Origin: Saprospiraceae bacterium
Lineage (GTDB): Bacteria > Bacteroidota > Bacteroidia > Chitinophagales > Saprospiraceae
Direction: 5' to 3'
Assembly: GCA_029212405.1 (NCBI GenBank)
Contig: JARGNR010000013.1
Coordinates: forward strand, 26,629-90,628
DNA length: 64,000 bases
Each line of letters starts with the position of its first letter. The stretch's first letter is position 1. The position numbers were made by a program, and so were the translations under genes. The notes under the pieces were generated by a model that saw nothing but the letters and a program-made list of their open reading frames with translations, made no database searches and had not been told where the DNA came from. Of this stretch, positions 35,380 through 45,069 are shown piece after piece.

Positions 35380-36255
35380 TTATATCTGTGATTCATGTTT
35401 TACCCAATCAACTTCCATAAACCATTCTCCCGTCATGGGAGAGTCAGTGATTTTGGCATAATTTAAAATAGCAAACATCGGTTCTGGATAATTGTCTCCT
35501 TCGCCAACATTTCGATATACTTCTGTTCCATCCAATCGATAGACTAGATCACTTCCTTCCCATTCTACTGAGTACTCATGGTATTCGTTAAGTGTTGCAT
35601 CTATATTAGTTCGATAATTCTCCCAATCTCCTTTATCGCACTCATTCAAACTCTTGATTGCACCCGTAGTAAATTCATCTTTGAGGTGATCTCCATGATG
35701 TTCGAAAATATCAATTTCACCAGACCCCGTCAATGGCCAACAAACATTTTCATTTTCTTCTTGAACAGGAGGTTCATTGTTTTGAGCGCCGAGCAACCAC
35801 CAAGCAGGAAACTGACTTGCTTCTCCATTACTACTTAGTCGTAATCGAGCGGTCCATTTTCCTTTGATAAATTCTTTTCGATTTTTAGAGCAGATTCTAC
35901 CCGCAGCATATGCTGTAGGTGGATGTTGTTTACCATGTTTGTCGAAGTTGTCACAAGGCCGTACTTCACCCGTATTGACCACCTTTAACTTTATGGCGCC
36001 GTTGCTCACTTCTCTTGTGCCAAATTGATTGTCAGGTACATAACAATGATTCTCGTTGTTGACCCAAATACGTTGATCTTGCCAGTTTTCTGCGTTGAAG
36101 GTGTCAAAATTGTCTAAAAAATCAACTTTCCATTTTGCTGTAGTTGCTGTAGCAGGTTCTGAAGCTGGTTCTTTCGGAACAGACTTTTCTTTACAACTGA
36201 TAAATGAGATGCAAAAAACTAGAAGAGCGAGGAGTGAAATGTGTTTCATATTCAA
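35380..36255 (-). CDS. GH16-family glycoside hydrolase, lipoprotein
   Basis: 291 residues with lipoprotein signal (SLLALLVFCISFISC, Cys21). The family 16 catalytic motif is GSGEIDIFEHHGD (about 178-190, E-I-D-I-x-E) in the sandwich; WRARLRLSSNGEAS and DFLDNFDTFNAENW segments fit beta-glucanases/agarases. Laminarinase-, licheninase- or agarase-like; which sugar is not certain. Surface- or periplasm-anchored. Lies 21 bases from the metalloprotease-like gene on the same strand and could be cotranscribed. Confidence 0.85.
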   Translation of the reverse strand: MNMKHISLLALLVFCISFISCKEKSVPKEPASEPATATTAKWKVDFLDNFDTFNAENWQDQRIWVNNENHCYVPDNQFGTREVSNGAIKLKVVNTGEVRPCDNFDKHGKQHPPTAYAAGRICSKNRKEFIKGKWTARLRLSSNGEASQFPAWWLLGAQNNEPPVQEENENVCWPLTGSGEIDIFEHHGDHLKDEFTTGAIKSLNECDKGDWENYRTNIDATLNEYHEYSVEWEGSDLVYRLDGTEVYRNVGEGDNYPEPMFAILNYAKITDSPMTGEWFMEVDWVKHESQI

Positions 36256-36461
36256 AATGTGTTGGTGATATCATTCCTATCACAAGAGGAAATTGATATT
36301 AGATTTTAGTATGCGAATAGAAATCAAGATACTTCAAGTTTTTATAAGATACGATACGAAAATCAGATTTTAATGATAAAATTTCGAAGTAGAATTGTTA
36401 CCATATGGAGTGATGGATGATGGAGAATTGACGACTTCTTTAGAAAGATGCCATCAAACTA

Positions 36462-37262
36462 TTAATCCAAAGCTATTTTTAATAAACGATCTATACTTAT
36501 AAATCCAGCATTCGTGATGGACTTGTAGGAGCCAATATTCTCTTTTTCACACGAACAAATAGGTGTTCTTCCAGATTCAATGGCAATCATTTTGGCTTTG
36601 TATAGTAAGTAAGATCCATATCCTTGTTTGCGGAATGAAGGAGCGACCAACATGCCAATATCAGAAACGGAGCTATTGGTCATGCTCTTTCTCACTTCAC
36701 ATGCACCAATCATCTCTTCTTTGTTTTTAAAATAATAGACTTCCCCTTTATGGACATGATTCCTAAGATATCCATTCAGCCATTCTATCGGGGCACCAAT
36801 ACTGGCATGATAAAAATCTACCACCATATTTAGTTCATCCATCTCAGCCTGATGAAGCCTCCCTGCTTTTTCGGTCATATTCACCTTCATCGTATTTCTA
36901 AACAAATAGGTATGAGGTGAAGTCGTTCGGGAATCATCCAATGCCAAGGATAAAAAAGTAGGATTATTGGTACCTACAATTGCAGTGTGTATGGCATACT
37001 TAGCAATGAATTCATTGAAGATTGTTGCTCCATAGGATACGGCAGAGGGCGTGAGGTAGAACTGGATCAATTGATGGCTGGCATCCAGACAAGCATAGCC
37101 AACTAAAGCACCCTCCGTCTTAATACCATAATAAGTAGCTTGATCCCTAAATGATTCCCACATTCCATCTTGAGCGCTGGTGAGCGATGCCATCCATCCG
37201 TTTTTGAGGACTTGGATTTCTTGAGAAGAAGGATTGAGGTCGAAACGAATCGTAGGGGTCAT
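36462..37262 (-). CDS. GNAT family acetyltransferase
   Basis: 266 residues with an N-terminal domain of another fold and a C-terminal GNAT: MLVAPSFRKQGYGSYLLYKA (about 205-224) is the acetyl-CoA loop (Q/RxxGxG/A) and ENIGSYKSITNAGF the C-terminal motif. Acceptor unknown. Single gene. Confidence 0.85.
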   Translation of the reverse strand: MTPTIRFDLNPSSQEIQVLKNGWMASLTSAQDGMWESFRDQATYYGIKTEGALVGYACLDASHQLIQFYLTPSAVSYGATIFNEFIAKYAIHTAIVGTNNPTFLSLALDDSRTTSPHTYLFRNTMKVNMTEKAGRLHQAEMDELNMVVDFYHASIGAPIEWLNGYLRNHVHKGEVYYFKNKEEMIGACEVRKSMTNSSVSDIGMLVAPSFRKQGYGSYLLYKAKMIAIESGRTPICSCEKENIGSYKSITNAGFISIDRLLKIALD

Positions 37263-37397
37263 AATATCAGTTAAGTTAGTTTAGACCGCAAAATTAACCC
37301 GTACGAACTATTCGATGCAATTGTATTGATAAATCATCTTAAAATGAAGACCAATACTCAAATAAATTGGATATGCTCTATTTGGAAAACATTCCAG

Positions 37398-39296
37398 TTA
37401 AATATCCACAATCAGTTTATTCTTTTTTGCTCTCGAAACACAAAGGCACATCTTTTTATGTTCCATTTTTTCTTCTTCATTGAGTACCGCATCCCTATGG
37501 TCCACCTCCCCTTCAATTACGTTTGTGATGCAGGTTCCGCAGGTGCCTTGAAGGCAAGAGTACGGCACTTTTATATTGTTGAGATGCAATGCATCGATGA
37601 TGGTTTCATCTTCTTTTACAACAATTGACTTTTTACTTTTATTGAGTATTAATTCAAATTTATGAGGAGTGGAGAGGTTGGAGTTGTCTCTTGAAAAAAC
37701 TTCTTGTAAAATGTGATCGTTTTTCCATCCCAAATCAATGGCACGCTGCTTTACAAATGAATTATATCCAGATGGCCCACAGACATAAATCAATGTATCT
37801 TCATCGGGATGTGCTAAAATACGGTTGATATCCATGGTTGATTTTCCTTCTTTATCCACGTGGATTTCTACATTCGGTGCAAAGGTCCAGTTGGTCAATG
37901 CATATTGAAATGGTACTTCTTCTTTTGATTTTACGCATACATGAAGCTCGAAAAACTTTTCAATTTCGGTCAATCGATGCGCCATAGAGAGTAGGGGAGT
38001 AATGCCAATTCCACCGGCAAATAGAATGTATTTTTTTACATTTTCATACAATACAAAATTATTTTTTGGAGGCGTAATTTCTAACTGTTGACCCACTGAA
38101 ATGTGCTCGTGCATTTCTTTTGACCCTCCTTTTCCATTCGGATCCAATTTAACAGCAATTTGATACTTGTTTTTTTCATAGGTTGGATTAACACAAGAAT
38201 AGGCTCTTATCTTACCACTCGGGAGTTGCACTTTTATATGTGATCCTGCAGAAAATTCTGGCAATGGGTCTTCATTTTCCACCGCTTCAAAAACAAATGA
38301 TTTTATGTTCTTTGCCACATTTTCGATGGCGACTACTTTGACCTTCAATTTTTCTTTTACGGTAGAATCTGAATCCTGCATTATCTTTTCTTTATAGTGG
38401 GGATCGGGCATGGAAAAGACGTTTTTTTCGGGGATGTTTTTTTTCTTGAAGGCCCCATTGGCCAAATCCCACACTTTGAAATACTTATACCAAGGGATAT
38501 GAGGTAGAAAATGATGCATGGCATGATGGGATTGACCATAAAGAGACCAGAGAAAATAGTTGCTTCCCGTGAGAGTGAATGTAGTTTTAAAAGGTTTGTC
38601 GTTCCACTTTATTCCTTCTGGGTGCGGGTTATGTGCAAAAGTCAAGGCGGTATATGCTATAGCCAATCGATTAGGAATGAAAAACAGGATTAAATATCCA
38701 TACCAAAACGGACTTAAAAACCAAGCAATGTGAAAAAGTGTATTTCCAACAATCATAGAGAGCACATTGAATCGAGTTTTCACGGGCGTTCTTTTCCAAA
38801 CTTTGAATAAAAGCCAATGCGCCCAGACAAAATCTGGAAACAACAAGGAGATATAGCCCCATGGAAAATAGTGGGTGGGAATAGCGACCAATGGCTCATC
38901 GGGATCCAAATCCTTATCACCGACATATCTATGATGGGCCAGGTGCAAATAACGATAGCCGACAGCATTCGAAAGTGGGAAGAGTAGGAAACCTGAAATG
39001 GTCCCTAAAACATCATTTAATAGATTATTGGAAGAAACGGCTCGGTGGGTAGAATCATGTAAAGGAGTGAAAGCAGTATAAAAAGCAAAAACCATAATGG
39101 GATATACAATCCACAAGGAAACGCCTCCATAAGCAATCATCCAAATACCTCCAAATACTCCTCCATAGGCGATTAAAATGAGTGCCAGCTGATGGATGGA
39201 AAAGACAGGGACAAAAGATACTTCTCGATAATCGGGGTCATTTACAACCTGATGAATGATTTCTCGGACTTCTAAATTATTGGATGTAATACTCAT
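37398..39296 (-). CDS. Fatty acid desaturase/hydroxylase - ferredoxin reductase - [2Fe-2S] fusion
   Basis: About 632 residues, start chosen at ATG 39296 (MSITSNNLEVREIIHQ) since the longer frame adds only an unconvincing leader. Residues about 1-300 are a membrane desaturase/hydroxylase with His boxes HDSTHRA, HLAHHRYVGD and QSHHAMHH. Residues about 330-560 are a ferredoxin-NADP reductase module (SAGSHIKVQLPSGKIRAYS for FAD, LFAGGIGITPLLS for NAD(P)H, YVCGPSGYN). The C-terminal 90 hold a [2Fe-2S] domain with CLQGTCGTCITNVIEG. So one chain passes electrons from NAD(P)H to the di-iron site. Substrate may be a fatty acid, lipid or hydrocarbon. TetR gene upstream suggests inducible control. Confidence 0.85.
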   Translation of the reverse strand: MSITSNNLEVREIIHQVVNDPDYREVSFVPVFSIHQLALILIAYGGVFGGIWMIAYGGVSLWIVYPIMVFAFYTAFTPLHDSTHRAVSSNNLLNDVLGTISGFLLFPLSNAVGYRYLHLAHHRYVGDKDLDPDEPLVAIPTHYFPWGYISLLFPDFVWAHWLLFKVWKRTPVKTRFNVLSMIVGNTLFHIAWFLSPFWYGYLILFFIPNRLAIAYTALTFAHNPHPEGIKWNDKPFKTTFTLTGSNYFLWSLYGQSHHAMHHFLPHIPWYKYFKVWDLANGAFKKKNIPEKNVFSMPDPHYKEKIMQDSDSTVKEKLKVKVVAIENVAKNIKSFVFEAVENEDPLPEFSAGSHIKVQLPSGKIRAYSCVNPTYEKNKYQIAVKLDPNGKGGSKEMHEHISVGQQLEITPPKNNFVLYENVKKYILFAGGIGITPLLSMAHRLTEIEKFFELHVCVKSKEEVPFQYALTNWTFAPNVEIHVDKEGKSTMDINRILAHPDEDTLIYVCGPSGYNSFVKQRAIDLGWKNDHILQEVFSRDNSNLSTPHKFELILNKSKKSIVVKEDETIIDALHLNNIKVPYSCLQGTCGTCITNVIEGEVDHRDAVLNEEEKMEHKKMCLCVSRAKKNKLIVDI

Positions 39297-39364
39297 AGTT
39301 CTTGAATGTGTTGCCCAAAATTGAAACAAATAAATTGTAATTCTTAGACGGTAGCGTTCAGAAC

Positions 39365-39916
39365 TTATTCAGCAGAGTTGGAATGGATGTCATTGATCAA
39401 TTTTGCCACATCAAAAAGATAGGTATGCAGCCAGTCATAATCATAGGAGGTATGGGTGATTTTGAGCAGGAAGTTTTCGCTAATCAAGGCAAGAATTTTG
39501 GTTGCTAAAAACGTTCGATTCTCCAACATCAGAAAAGACTTCCACTTCTCGACAATGGCTGTTTCGAATAATGAGTAGACAGATTCAAAACATTGGGCAT
39601 AAAGAGGGTTTTGTCGATTGATCCGAAGTTGTTTGTGAAAAAAAATATCTATTTTATAGTCCAAAAAAATCTCTACCATTCCAGGAATGATGGTTTCGCA
39701 GTTATTGATTTTAAGCGCAAAATCCTCGGCTCTACTCAAATGATAGTGTAATAGCGCTTCTACATATCCTTTCCAGTCTCCGAAATAATGATAAAAGGAA
39801 GATTTATTTTTTCCAATGGACCGTCCAATAGATTCCACATTGACTTTAGTGAAGCCATGTTCCGCTATCATTTGATACCCTATTTCTAGCCAAATCTGTT
39901 TGTTATTTGTTTTCAT
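39365..39916 (-). CDS. TetR family transcriptional regulator
   Basis: 183 residues, N-terminal helix-turn-helix MIAEHGFTKVNVESIGRSIG KNKSSFYHYFGDWKGYVEALL (about 17-57) typical of TetR, C-terminal all-helical ligand/dimer domain. Upstream of and codirectional with the desaturase fusion, 68 bases away; likely an autoregulator and repressor of that enzyme gene. Ligand unknown. Confidence 0.85.
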   Translation of the reverse strand: MKTNNKQIWLEIGYQMIAEHGFTKVNVESIGRSIGKNKSSFYHYFGDWKGYVEALLHYHLSRAEDFALKINNCETIIPGMVEIFLDYKIDIFFHKQLRINRQNPLYAQCFESVYSLFETAIVEKWKSFLMLENRTFLATKILALISENFLLKITHTSYDYDWLHTYLFDVAKLINDIHSNSAE

Positions 39917-39950
39917 TTACTTCAAAAGTAATTCAAATTCCATTTATGCT

Positions 39951-41291
39951 TTATCTCGGTAACGGAATTTTCCAAACATTACGCACAGAATCTATTGCAC
40001 CATCCATTTCATCTAAGACCACTCTATCCACAATGGCCACTCCCTGTTCTGCCATTTTTTCAAACGTATCGATCCCATTATTTGGGAAATTTTTTCGCGT
40101 CCGATGGATATTAAACCGATTGGAAAAAGTTCTCCCAAATGTCTTTTCTATTCCCTCTTTGCCCAGCATAAACCCCAATAGCCCACCCCAAGTGGCGGTA
40201 GGGTTATCTGAATCCCAACCCGTGAGCGTTCCGATTTTAATGGTTTCGATTAAGTCGCCTTCGCCATAAAATAGACTGACCAAACTAGCGGCAAAATTGA
40301 TTCCTGCGGCAAAACACCCATTGCAATACAAATTTTTTGAGGTAAGGTCATAGCCATCTTTTTGATGGACTTGATAACGAATATAAATGGAATCTCGACT
40401 TTGTTCCCAAGGAATTCCAGATTGATATATTTTTTTTACAAAGGAATACATTTTGGCTGCATAAGTTGTATCGGGTAAAACCTGACTAGCACGGTCGGCC
40501 ATCGTCAGAATTTGTTGTTTTGGAGATAAGGTTGTGTCCACCGAAGTAGACAAAGCATACATGCAAACATAAAATTTTGAGATGTATTCTGCATTGTGTC
40601 GGGCGGTGGTTTGAATTGGGAGGTGCGCCATTTTTAGTGCAATCTTGGGCCGAGCAGGAGCGAACAGTCCGAATACTTCAGTGGTCAATTGCGCGTCGAT
40701 CATTTCGTAATGTTCATTGTGTTCAGGGCTGCCTGTATCTGGAGGAAGTAGGCCTTCTTGCATCAGATCAAAGGCTTTTTGATTGGATACCCAGAGGTAG
40801 TTTTCCTCTTCAGCTTTCATGTGTTTTAGCCATCCATCTCGAATTTGTTGTGGGGTCAGTTGGGTCGTTTGATGAGTGTAGAGCAGGTGTTGATACATAT
40901 ACTCAATATCGGTATCATCGTCGGCGCCCCAGATTTCATCGGGTCCCCGAAATACAAAATCGATGGTAGGGGATAGGTCACTCGGAATGCCTTCTGCCCA
41001 GATGCTGGGTTGATCGGGTTTTCCCCAATCTTGTCGAGTATAGAATTCTCCGGTTTTAATTTCACCGATATTGCCAATCTTATCCATTTCAGTGACGAGG
41101 CCTGTCCAGTTGGCGATGCATTGTCCCAGCCAAAAACCGTAAAGTTGATCGGTATACACATCCCGGGAAAGTATGATGGAGCTTTGTTGCGAGTAGATTT
41201 CAGGATTTTCAGTACCGCCTTTGTTATTTTTTTTTGACTGGCAAGAAAAGAAAATAAAGAGAGCGAAAAGAAGTGCCGGTTTGAATTTCAT
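39951..41291 (-). CDS. ADP-ribosylglycohydrolase family lipoprotein
   Basis: 446 residues with lipoprotein signal (MKFKPALLFALFIFFSC, Cys17). DQLYGFWLGQCIANWTGL, WGADDDTDIEYMYQHLL (Mg-binding DDDT) and GWDSDNPTATWGGLLGFMLG are the conserved ADP-ribosylglycohydrolase motifs with metal-binding Asp residues. Family members remove ADP-ribose from Arg or hydrolyse ADP-ribosyl derivatives; an exported version may act on exogenous or surface ADP-ribosylated substrates or on sugars. Function at substrate level is inferred. Confidence 0.8.
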   Translation of the reverse strand: MKFKPALLFALFIFFSCQSKKNNKGGTENPEIYSQQSSIILSRDVYTDQLYGFWLGQCIANWTGLVTEMDKIGNIGEIKTGEFYTRQDWGKPDQPSIWAEGIPSDLSPTIDFVFRGPDEIWGADDDTDIEYMYQHLLYTHQTTQLTPQQIRDGWLKHMKAEEENYLWVSNQKAFDLMQEGLLPPDTGSPEHNEHYEMIDAQLTTEVFGLFAPARPKIALKMAHLPIQTTARHNAEYISKFYVCMYALSTSVDTTLSPKQQILTMADRASQVLPDTTYAAKMYSFVKKIYQSGIPWEQSRDSIYIRYQVHQKDGYDLTSKNLYCNGCFAAGINFAASLVSLFYGEGDLIETIKIGTLTGWDSDNPTATWGGLLGFMLGKEGIEKTFGRTFSNRFNIHRTRKNFPNNGIDTFEKMAEQGVAIVDRVVLDEMDGAIDSVRNVWKIPLPR

Positions 41292-41465
41292 TGTACAATT
41301 GCCTGTTGGATTGCTAAAGTATCAATTATTGATAAAAACAATCTCATTTTGTTTCATTCCCTTCAGTTACGTACCTATTAACAAGGAAAATCCGAGGCTG
41401 CTAGATACATCAAAATTGACATTCCTCAGATGTGCCTATCTAATTTATGTTGAATAATAGAGCAA

Positions 41466-41996
41466 TCATTTATTTATAAAATATTGAATTCCAAGCGTAG
41501 GAATCAAGGTGTTACCCAAGACCGTATTATCTGAATAGGTTATATTTTGTAATCGTGCATACTGAATTAGAAATTCGAAGGCTAATCTATTTTTAGAAGT
41601 AGGGTTAAGCAAATAATGCATGCCAGGTCCGACGTTGTAGGTAAATAAGGTGCCATTGAATTGAGGTGTATTGTCATAGGTTAATTTTCCAAAACCTAGC
41701 CCAGCCTCGATAAAAAAAGAGAACCTGTTTTCTTGCAAGTAAAATCTTGAGTAAAGACTAGCTCCGACGGATTTTGTGTCCTGAACTTTTCCAGCAAAAG
41801 GCAATATTCCAATGGTAAATTCTTCGGAAGGTGCATAACCGATATTAGCTCGTAAAGAGTATCCTGTGAGGGAAGAATTTCCTGGGTAAATAATAGGGAG
41901 CCCTCCAATACCCATTTGAAAACCTCCTTTGGTGTTTTGTCCGTAGAGGGAAATTAGAAACAAGCAAAAAATAAAAAGAAGTAATGGTTTCTTCAT
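41466..41996 (-). CDS. Outer membrane beta-barrel protein
   Basis: 176 residues with signal peptide (MKKPLLLFIFCLFLISLYGQ). Alternating hydrophobic strands such as FSFFIEAGLGFGKLTY and LFTYNVGPGMHYLL, ending GIQYFINK, are typical of an eight-stranded OmpW/OmpA-like barrel. Role unknown. Confidence 0.75.
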   Translation of the reverse strand: MKKPLLLFIFCLFLISLYGQNTKGGFQMGIGGLPIIYPGNSSLTGYSLRANIGYAPSEEFTIGILPFAGKVQDTKSVGASLYSRFYLQENRFSFFIEAGLGFGKLTYDNTPQFNGTLFTYNVGPGMHYLLNPTSKNRLAFEFLIQYARLQNITYSDNTVLGNTLIPTLGIQYFINK

Positions 41997-42263
41997 GAAT
42001 AAATTTTGTTTACTGATTTAAGTGATAAAGCCAACTTCTGATTCAAGGTATAATAAAATATAAACTTGAAAACCAATAAAATGTTGAGTCGTTTGTCTTA
42101 TGAGAACTATAATGAAGTACGTAAGTTAATAGTTTCTACTCAGGATTAATTGAAAAGTGGCTAAAAGTTACCCTTGCTTGAAACCAAATAAAATATCTTT
42201 TAAATTCTCCTTCTTTAGTAAGATAATCATTGGTACATTCACATCCATCAAAACCAAAGAGGA

Positions 42264-43061
42264 ATGAAAATAAACATGTATCAGATTGATGCCTTTACAG
42301 ATGCACTTTTTGGAGGAAACCCTGCTGCTGTATGTCCTCTTGATAATTGGTTGAAAGACGAATTGCTCCAGAATATTGCAGTAGAAAACAATCTGTCGGA
42401 AACTGCATTTTTTGTACAATCAGCTGATAATCGATTTAGTTTGAGATGGTTTACTCCTGAAATAGAAATGGACTTATGCGGCCATGCTACATTAGCTTCT
42501 GCCTATGTGATTTTTGAGGAAATGAAATGTAAAGGAGATGAAATTCTTTTTGATACAAAGAGTGGAGTAGTTCGCGTGAAGAAAGTGGATGCATATTATG
42601 AATTGGATTTTCCATCACGACCGCCAATAGAATCTGATTTGCCTACATGTATCCGAGAGGGATTGTCTATTCAGCCGAAAGAAATTTGGAAGGCTCGAGA
42701 TTATTTATTGGTTTACGATTCTGAAGATGACATAAAAAATATTGTACCCAATAGTGCAGTTTTAAACCAGATAAACATTGATCCTGGTGGAATCATTGTA
42801 ACTGCAAAAGGAGATTCTGAGAATGTGGATTTTGTGTCTCGATTTTTTACACCCCAAGCCTCTATATTTGAAGATCCAGTGACTGGTTCGGCACATTGTT
42901 CTTTGATTCCATTTTGGGCGAACCGTTTAAACAAAACCAAGTTACGAGCATTGCAGATTTCTGAACGTCGAGGAGAATTGTTTTGTCAATTGAATGAGGA
43001 CAGTGTATCGATCAGAGGAAAAGCTGTGAAATATCTGGAAGGTATTATTACTATATTTTGA
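42264..43061 (+). CDS. PhzF-family isomerase
   Basis: 265 residues. MKINMYQIDAFTDALFGGNPAAV (1-23), NLSETAFF with the catalytic Glu (about 45-52), CGHATLASAYV and EDPVTGSAHCSL are characteristic of PhzF/DapF-fold isomerases. PhzF members take part in phenazine synthesis or isomerise small metabolites; no other phenazine gene is present, so the reaction here is unknown. ATG at 42264 with PhzF-type start. Single gene, head-on with the LytTR gene. Confidence 0.9.
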   Translation: MKINMYQIDAFTDALFGGNPAAVCPLDNWLKDELLQNIAVENNLSETAFFVQSADNRFSLRWFTPEIEMDLCGHATLASAYVIFEEMKCKGDEILFDTKSGVVRVKKVDAYYELDFPSRPPIESDLPTCIREGLSIQPKEIWKARDYLLVYDSEDDIKNIVPNSAVLNQINIDPGGIIVTAKGDSENVDFVSRFFTPQASIFEDPVTGSAHCSLIPFWANRLNKTKLRALQISERRGELFCQLNEDSVSIRGKAVKYLEGIITIF

Positions 43062-43084
43062 TCAATTGAACATAAAAATAGATT

Positions 43085-43840
43085 TTATTGGAACCGTTTT
43101 GAGATAAGATCCTTATACTTTCTACTGGAAATAATCATATGGTCATTAGCCATAGTAAGCATGTACGTATTGTTGTTTAAATATTTTGTATTGATAAGGT
43201 AGTTTTGGTTGATAATAAAAGAACGATGTACTCTTAAAAAATTAGAGGGTAGTTGTTGTTCTAATAAATTTAATGCTGCTCGATACAGTATTCTCTTGTT
43301 TTTAAGGTGCAACATCGCATAGATTTTACTAGCTTCAATGTATAGGATTTCATCCACATGTATTTTGTGTTCGAAGCCCTTTTCCTTAATAATAAATTCA
43401 GTTAAATGAGGGGAAAGGGTATTGTTATATTCTTGATACAGTACACTGAATTTTTGACTGAATTCTGCTTGTTGTCGAAGCTCAATTTCTTTTTTTACTC
43501 TATTTAGAACATCATAAAAACGGTCGTCCTCAAATGGTTTAAGTAGATAATCAAACGCTTCCAGTTCAAAGGCCTTAAGTGCATATTCGTCGTACGCTGT
43601 AGAAAAAACAATAATAGAGTTGGATGTTTTTAATTGAGAAGCCACCTCAAGACCACTAATTTCTGGCATGTTGATATCTAGGAAAATTAGGCTCGGGACT
43701 TGATGTTTTAAGAAATTAAGAACTTCTTTCCCATTTTTACATTCATGAATCACTTCAACATCCTCATCTTTGGAAAGGAGTCCTTTTATATGCCTTCTTG
43801 CATGGGGTTCGTCATCAACAACTAAAACAGATAAGCGCAT
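43085..43840 (-). CDS. LytTR-family response regulator
   Basis: 251 residues. Receiver domain with VVDDEPHARRHIKGLL, phospho-acceptor D55 (LIFLDINMPEISG) and the later STAYDEYALKAF and YLLKPF segments, then LytTR DNA-binding domain (about 148-251; LYIEASKIYAMLHLKNKR, FLRVHRSFIINQNYL). The cognate histidine kinase gene lies 2 bases upstream. LytTR proteins bind short direct repeats; such repeats lie in the divergent promoter region (44971-45000). Confidence 0.93.
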   Translation of the reverse strand: MRLSVLVVDDEPHARRHIKGLLSKDEDVEVIHECKNGKEVLNFLKHQVPSLIFLDINMPEISGLEVASQLKTSNSIIVFSTAYDEYALKAFELEAFDYLLKPFEDDRFYDVLNRVKKEIELRQQAEFSQKFSVLYQEYNNTLSPHLTEFIIKEKGFEHKIHVDEILYIEASKIYAMLHLKNKRILYRAALNLLEQQLPSNFLRVHRSFIINQNYLINTKYLNNNTYMLTMANDHMIISSRKYKDLISKRFQ

Positions 43841-43842
43841 GG

Positions 43843-44928
43843 TCAGTGTTTATGATTGATTCTTATAGTAACTTCAAAGGTGGATATATTTTTTTGGGTT
43901 TGAAGTGTATATCCTTCTCCAAATACTTGCTGTAATCTACTGTCCAAGTTTTGAAGTCCGATATTAGTAGAAACTGTTGAGCTAGAAGATGGTTTTGTGG
44001 GAATACTATTCGATAAGTTGATCACAAATTGGTCATCCTTTATATAAGCGGATAGTTGGATCGTTCCTTTTTCTTCGACCTGAGATATCCCATGTTTGAA
44101 GGCATTTTCGATTAATGGTTGTAACATCAATGTAGGGACCATGATTTCATTGGTAGCCTCTTCGATATTCAATATGATGGTTAATCGATCATGAAATCGC
44201 TCTTCTTCAATGTCAAGATAGTTTTTGAAATAATCGATTTCTTCTTGAAAGGTAATCAATTGCTTGGTTCGTTTGTCTAGTATTTTACGCAAGAGTTTTG
44301 TTACTTTAATCACCATAGATCTGGCTTTTTTATCATCGTATCCAATAAGGGTATTTAGGGTGTGTAGTGTGTTGAACAAAAAATGAGGATCCAATTGATT
44401 TCTTAAGGTTTCCAGTTGGGACAAGTGCAATTGGTTTTCCAAGGAAATGACTTTCAAATTCTGTTGGTGCAAGTGCTGGTTGGCAGTTATGGTTCTTAGT
44501 ATTAAACCTATAATGAGAACGTCAAATAATCGGATCAGGATTGATTTGATTATGTAGGGCTCAAAATCAATGTAAGCTTCTGAAATATTCATTGAGGTGA
44601 AACCAATGAGAATGGCGTAATAAATACAGTTGGTAACTACCAGGTTGAGTAAAACGAGCAAGAGAACCGAAAGAATACGTTCTATAATTTGTAATGATGT
44701 GGATTTGATTTTTTCCAGAGGGATGAAAATCGCATTAATATAGTCTATGGACAATGCCCAAAACACATAAATAGAACCAAATAAAACAAAACGACGCACA
44801 AATACTCCCACACTAGATGTTTGCCCTGAAGTGCTTACTTGTACCATGACAGCTGCGCAAAAAAGTACTGTAACAAGATAAATGTACTTTTTGGGTATCC
44901 CCGTTTGATGTCGCTTCAAAATATTCAT
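43843..44928 (-). CDS. LytS/YehU-type sensor histidine kinase
   Basis: 361 residues: four transmembrane segments in the first 145 residues (for example IYLVTVLFCAAVMVQV, VLLLVLLNLVVTN), then His kinase domain QLDPHFLFNTLHTLNTLIG with phospho-acceptor H182 and C-terminal ATP-binding N-box LIENAFKHGI. Signal unknown. With the response regulator 2 bases downstream it makes a two-component system, and it is divergent from 45070. Confidence 0.92.
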   Translation of the reverse strand: MNILKRHQTGIPKKYIYLVTVLFCAAVMVQVSTSGQTSSVGVFVRRFVLFGSIYVFWALSIDYINAIFIPLEKIKSTSLQIIERILSVLLLVLLNLVVTNCIYYAILIGFTSMNISEAYIDFEPYIIKSILIRLFDVLIIGLILRTITANQHLHQQNLKVISLENQLHLSQLETLRNQLDPHFLFNTLHTLNTLIGYDDKKARSMVIKVTKLLRKILDKRTKQLITFQEEIDYFKNYLDIEEERFHDRLTIILNIEEATNEIMVPTLMLQPLIENAFKHGISQVEEKGTIQLSAYIKDDQFVINLSNSIPTKPSSSSTVSTNIGLQNLDSRLQQVFGEGYTLQTQKNISTFEVTIRINHKH

Positions 44929-44970
44929 TCCATAAAAGTACCAAAATATACTCCAACATTCCCCCTATTG

Positions 44971-45000
44971 AAATGTCATTCAAATCTTTAAATGTCACTC
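44971..45000. promoter_or_regulatory. Direct-repeat candidate LytTR operator
   Basis: AAATGTCATTC (44971-44981) and AAATGTCACTC (44990-45000) form an 11-bp direct repeat with one mismatch, 19 bases start to start, inside the 141-base gap between the kinase gene and the divergent 45070 gene. LytTR regulators bind paired direct repeats of similar size. Operator role is inference. Confidence 0.4.
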
Positions 45001-45035
45001 ACAACAATTTGCTTTCAATTGCCTGTTTTACAGCA

Positions 45036-45043
45036 TAGTTTTG
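45036..45043 (+). promoter_or_regulatory. Candidate -7 element for the 45070 gene
   Basis: TAGTTTTG matches the Bacteroidetes TAnnTTTG -7 box, 26 bases before the ATG at 45070. No well spaced TTTG -33 box is seen (nearest TTTG is 24 bases upstream), so support is weak. Confidence 0.35.
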
Positions 45044-45069
45044 GATTCTAATCATAAAAATAAACAGAA

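Noticed and set aside
39951..41291. Several plus-strand frames of 60-130 codons opposite the ADP-ribosylglycohydrolase gene
   Set aside because: Antisense frames of a gene with clear motifs; no own support.
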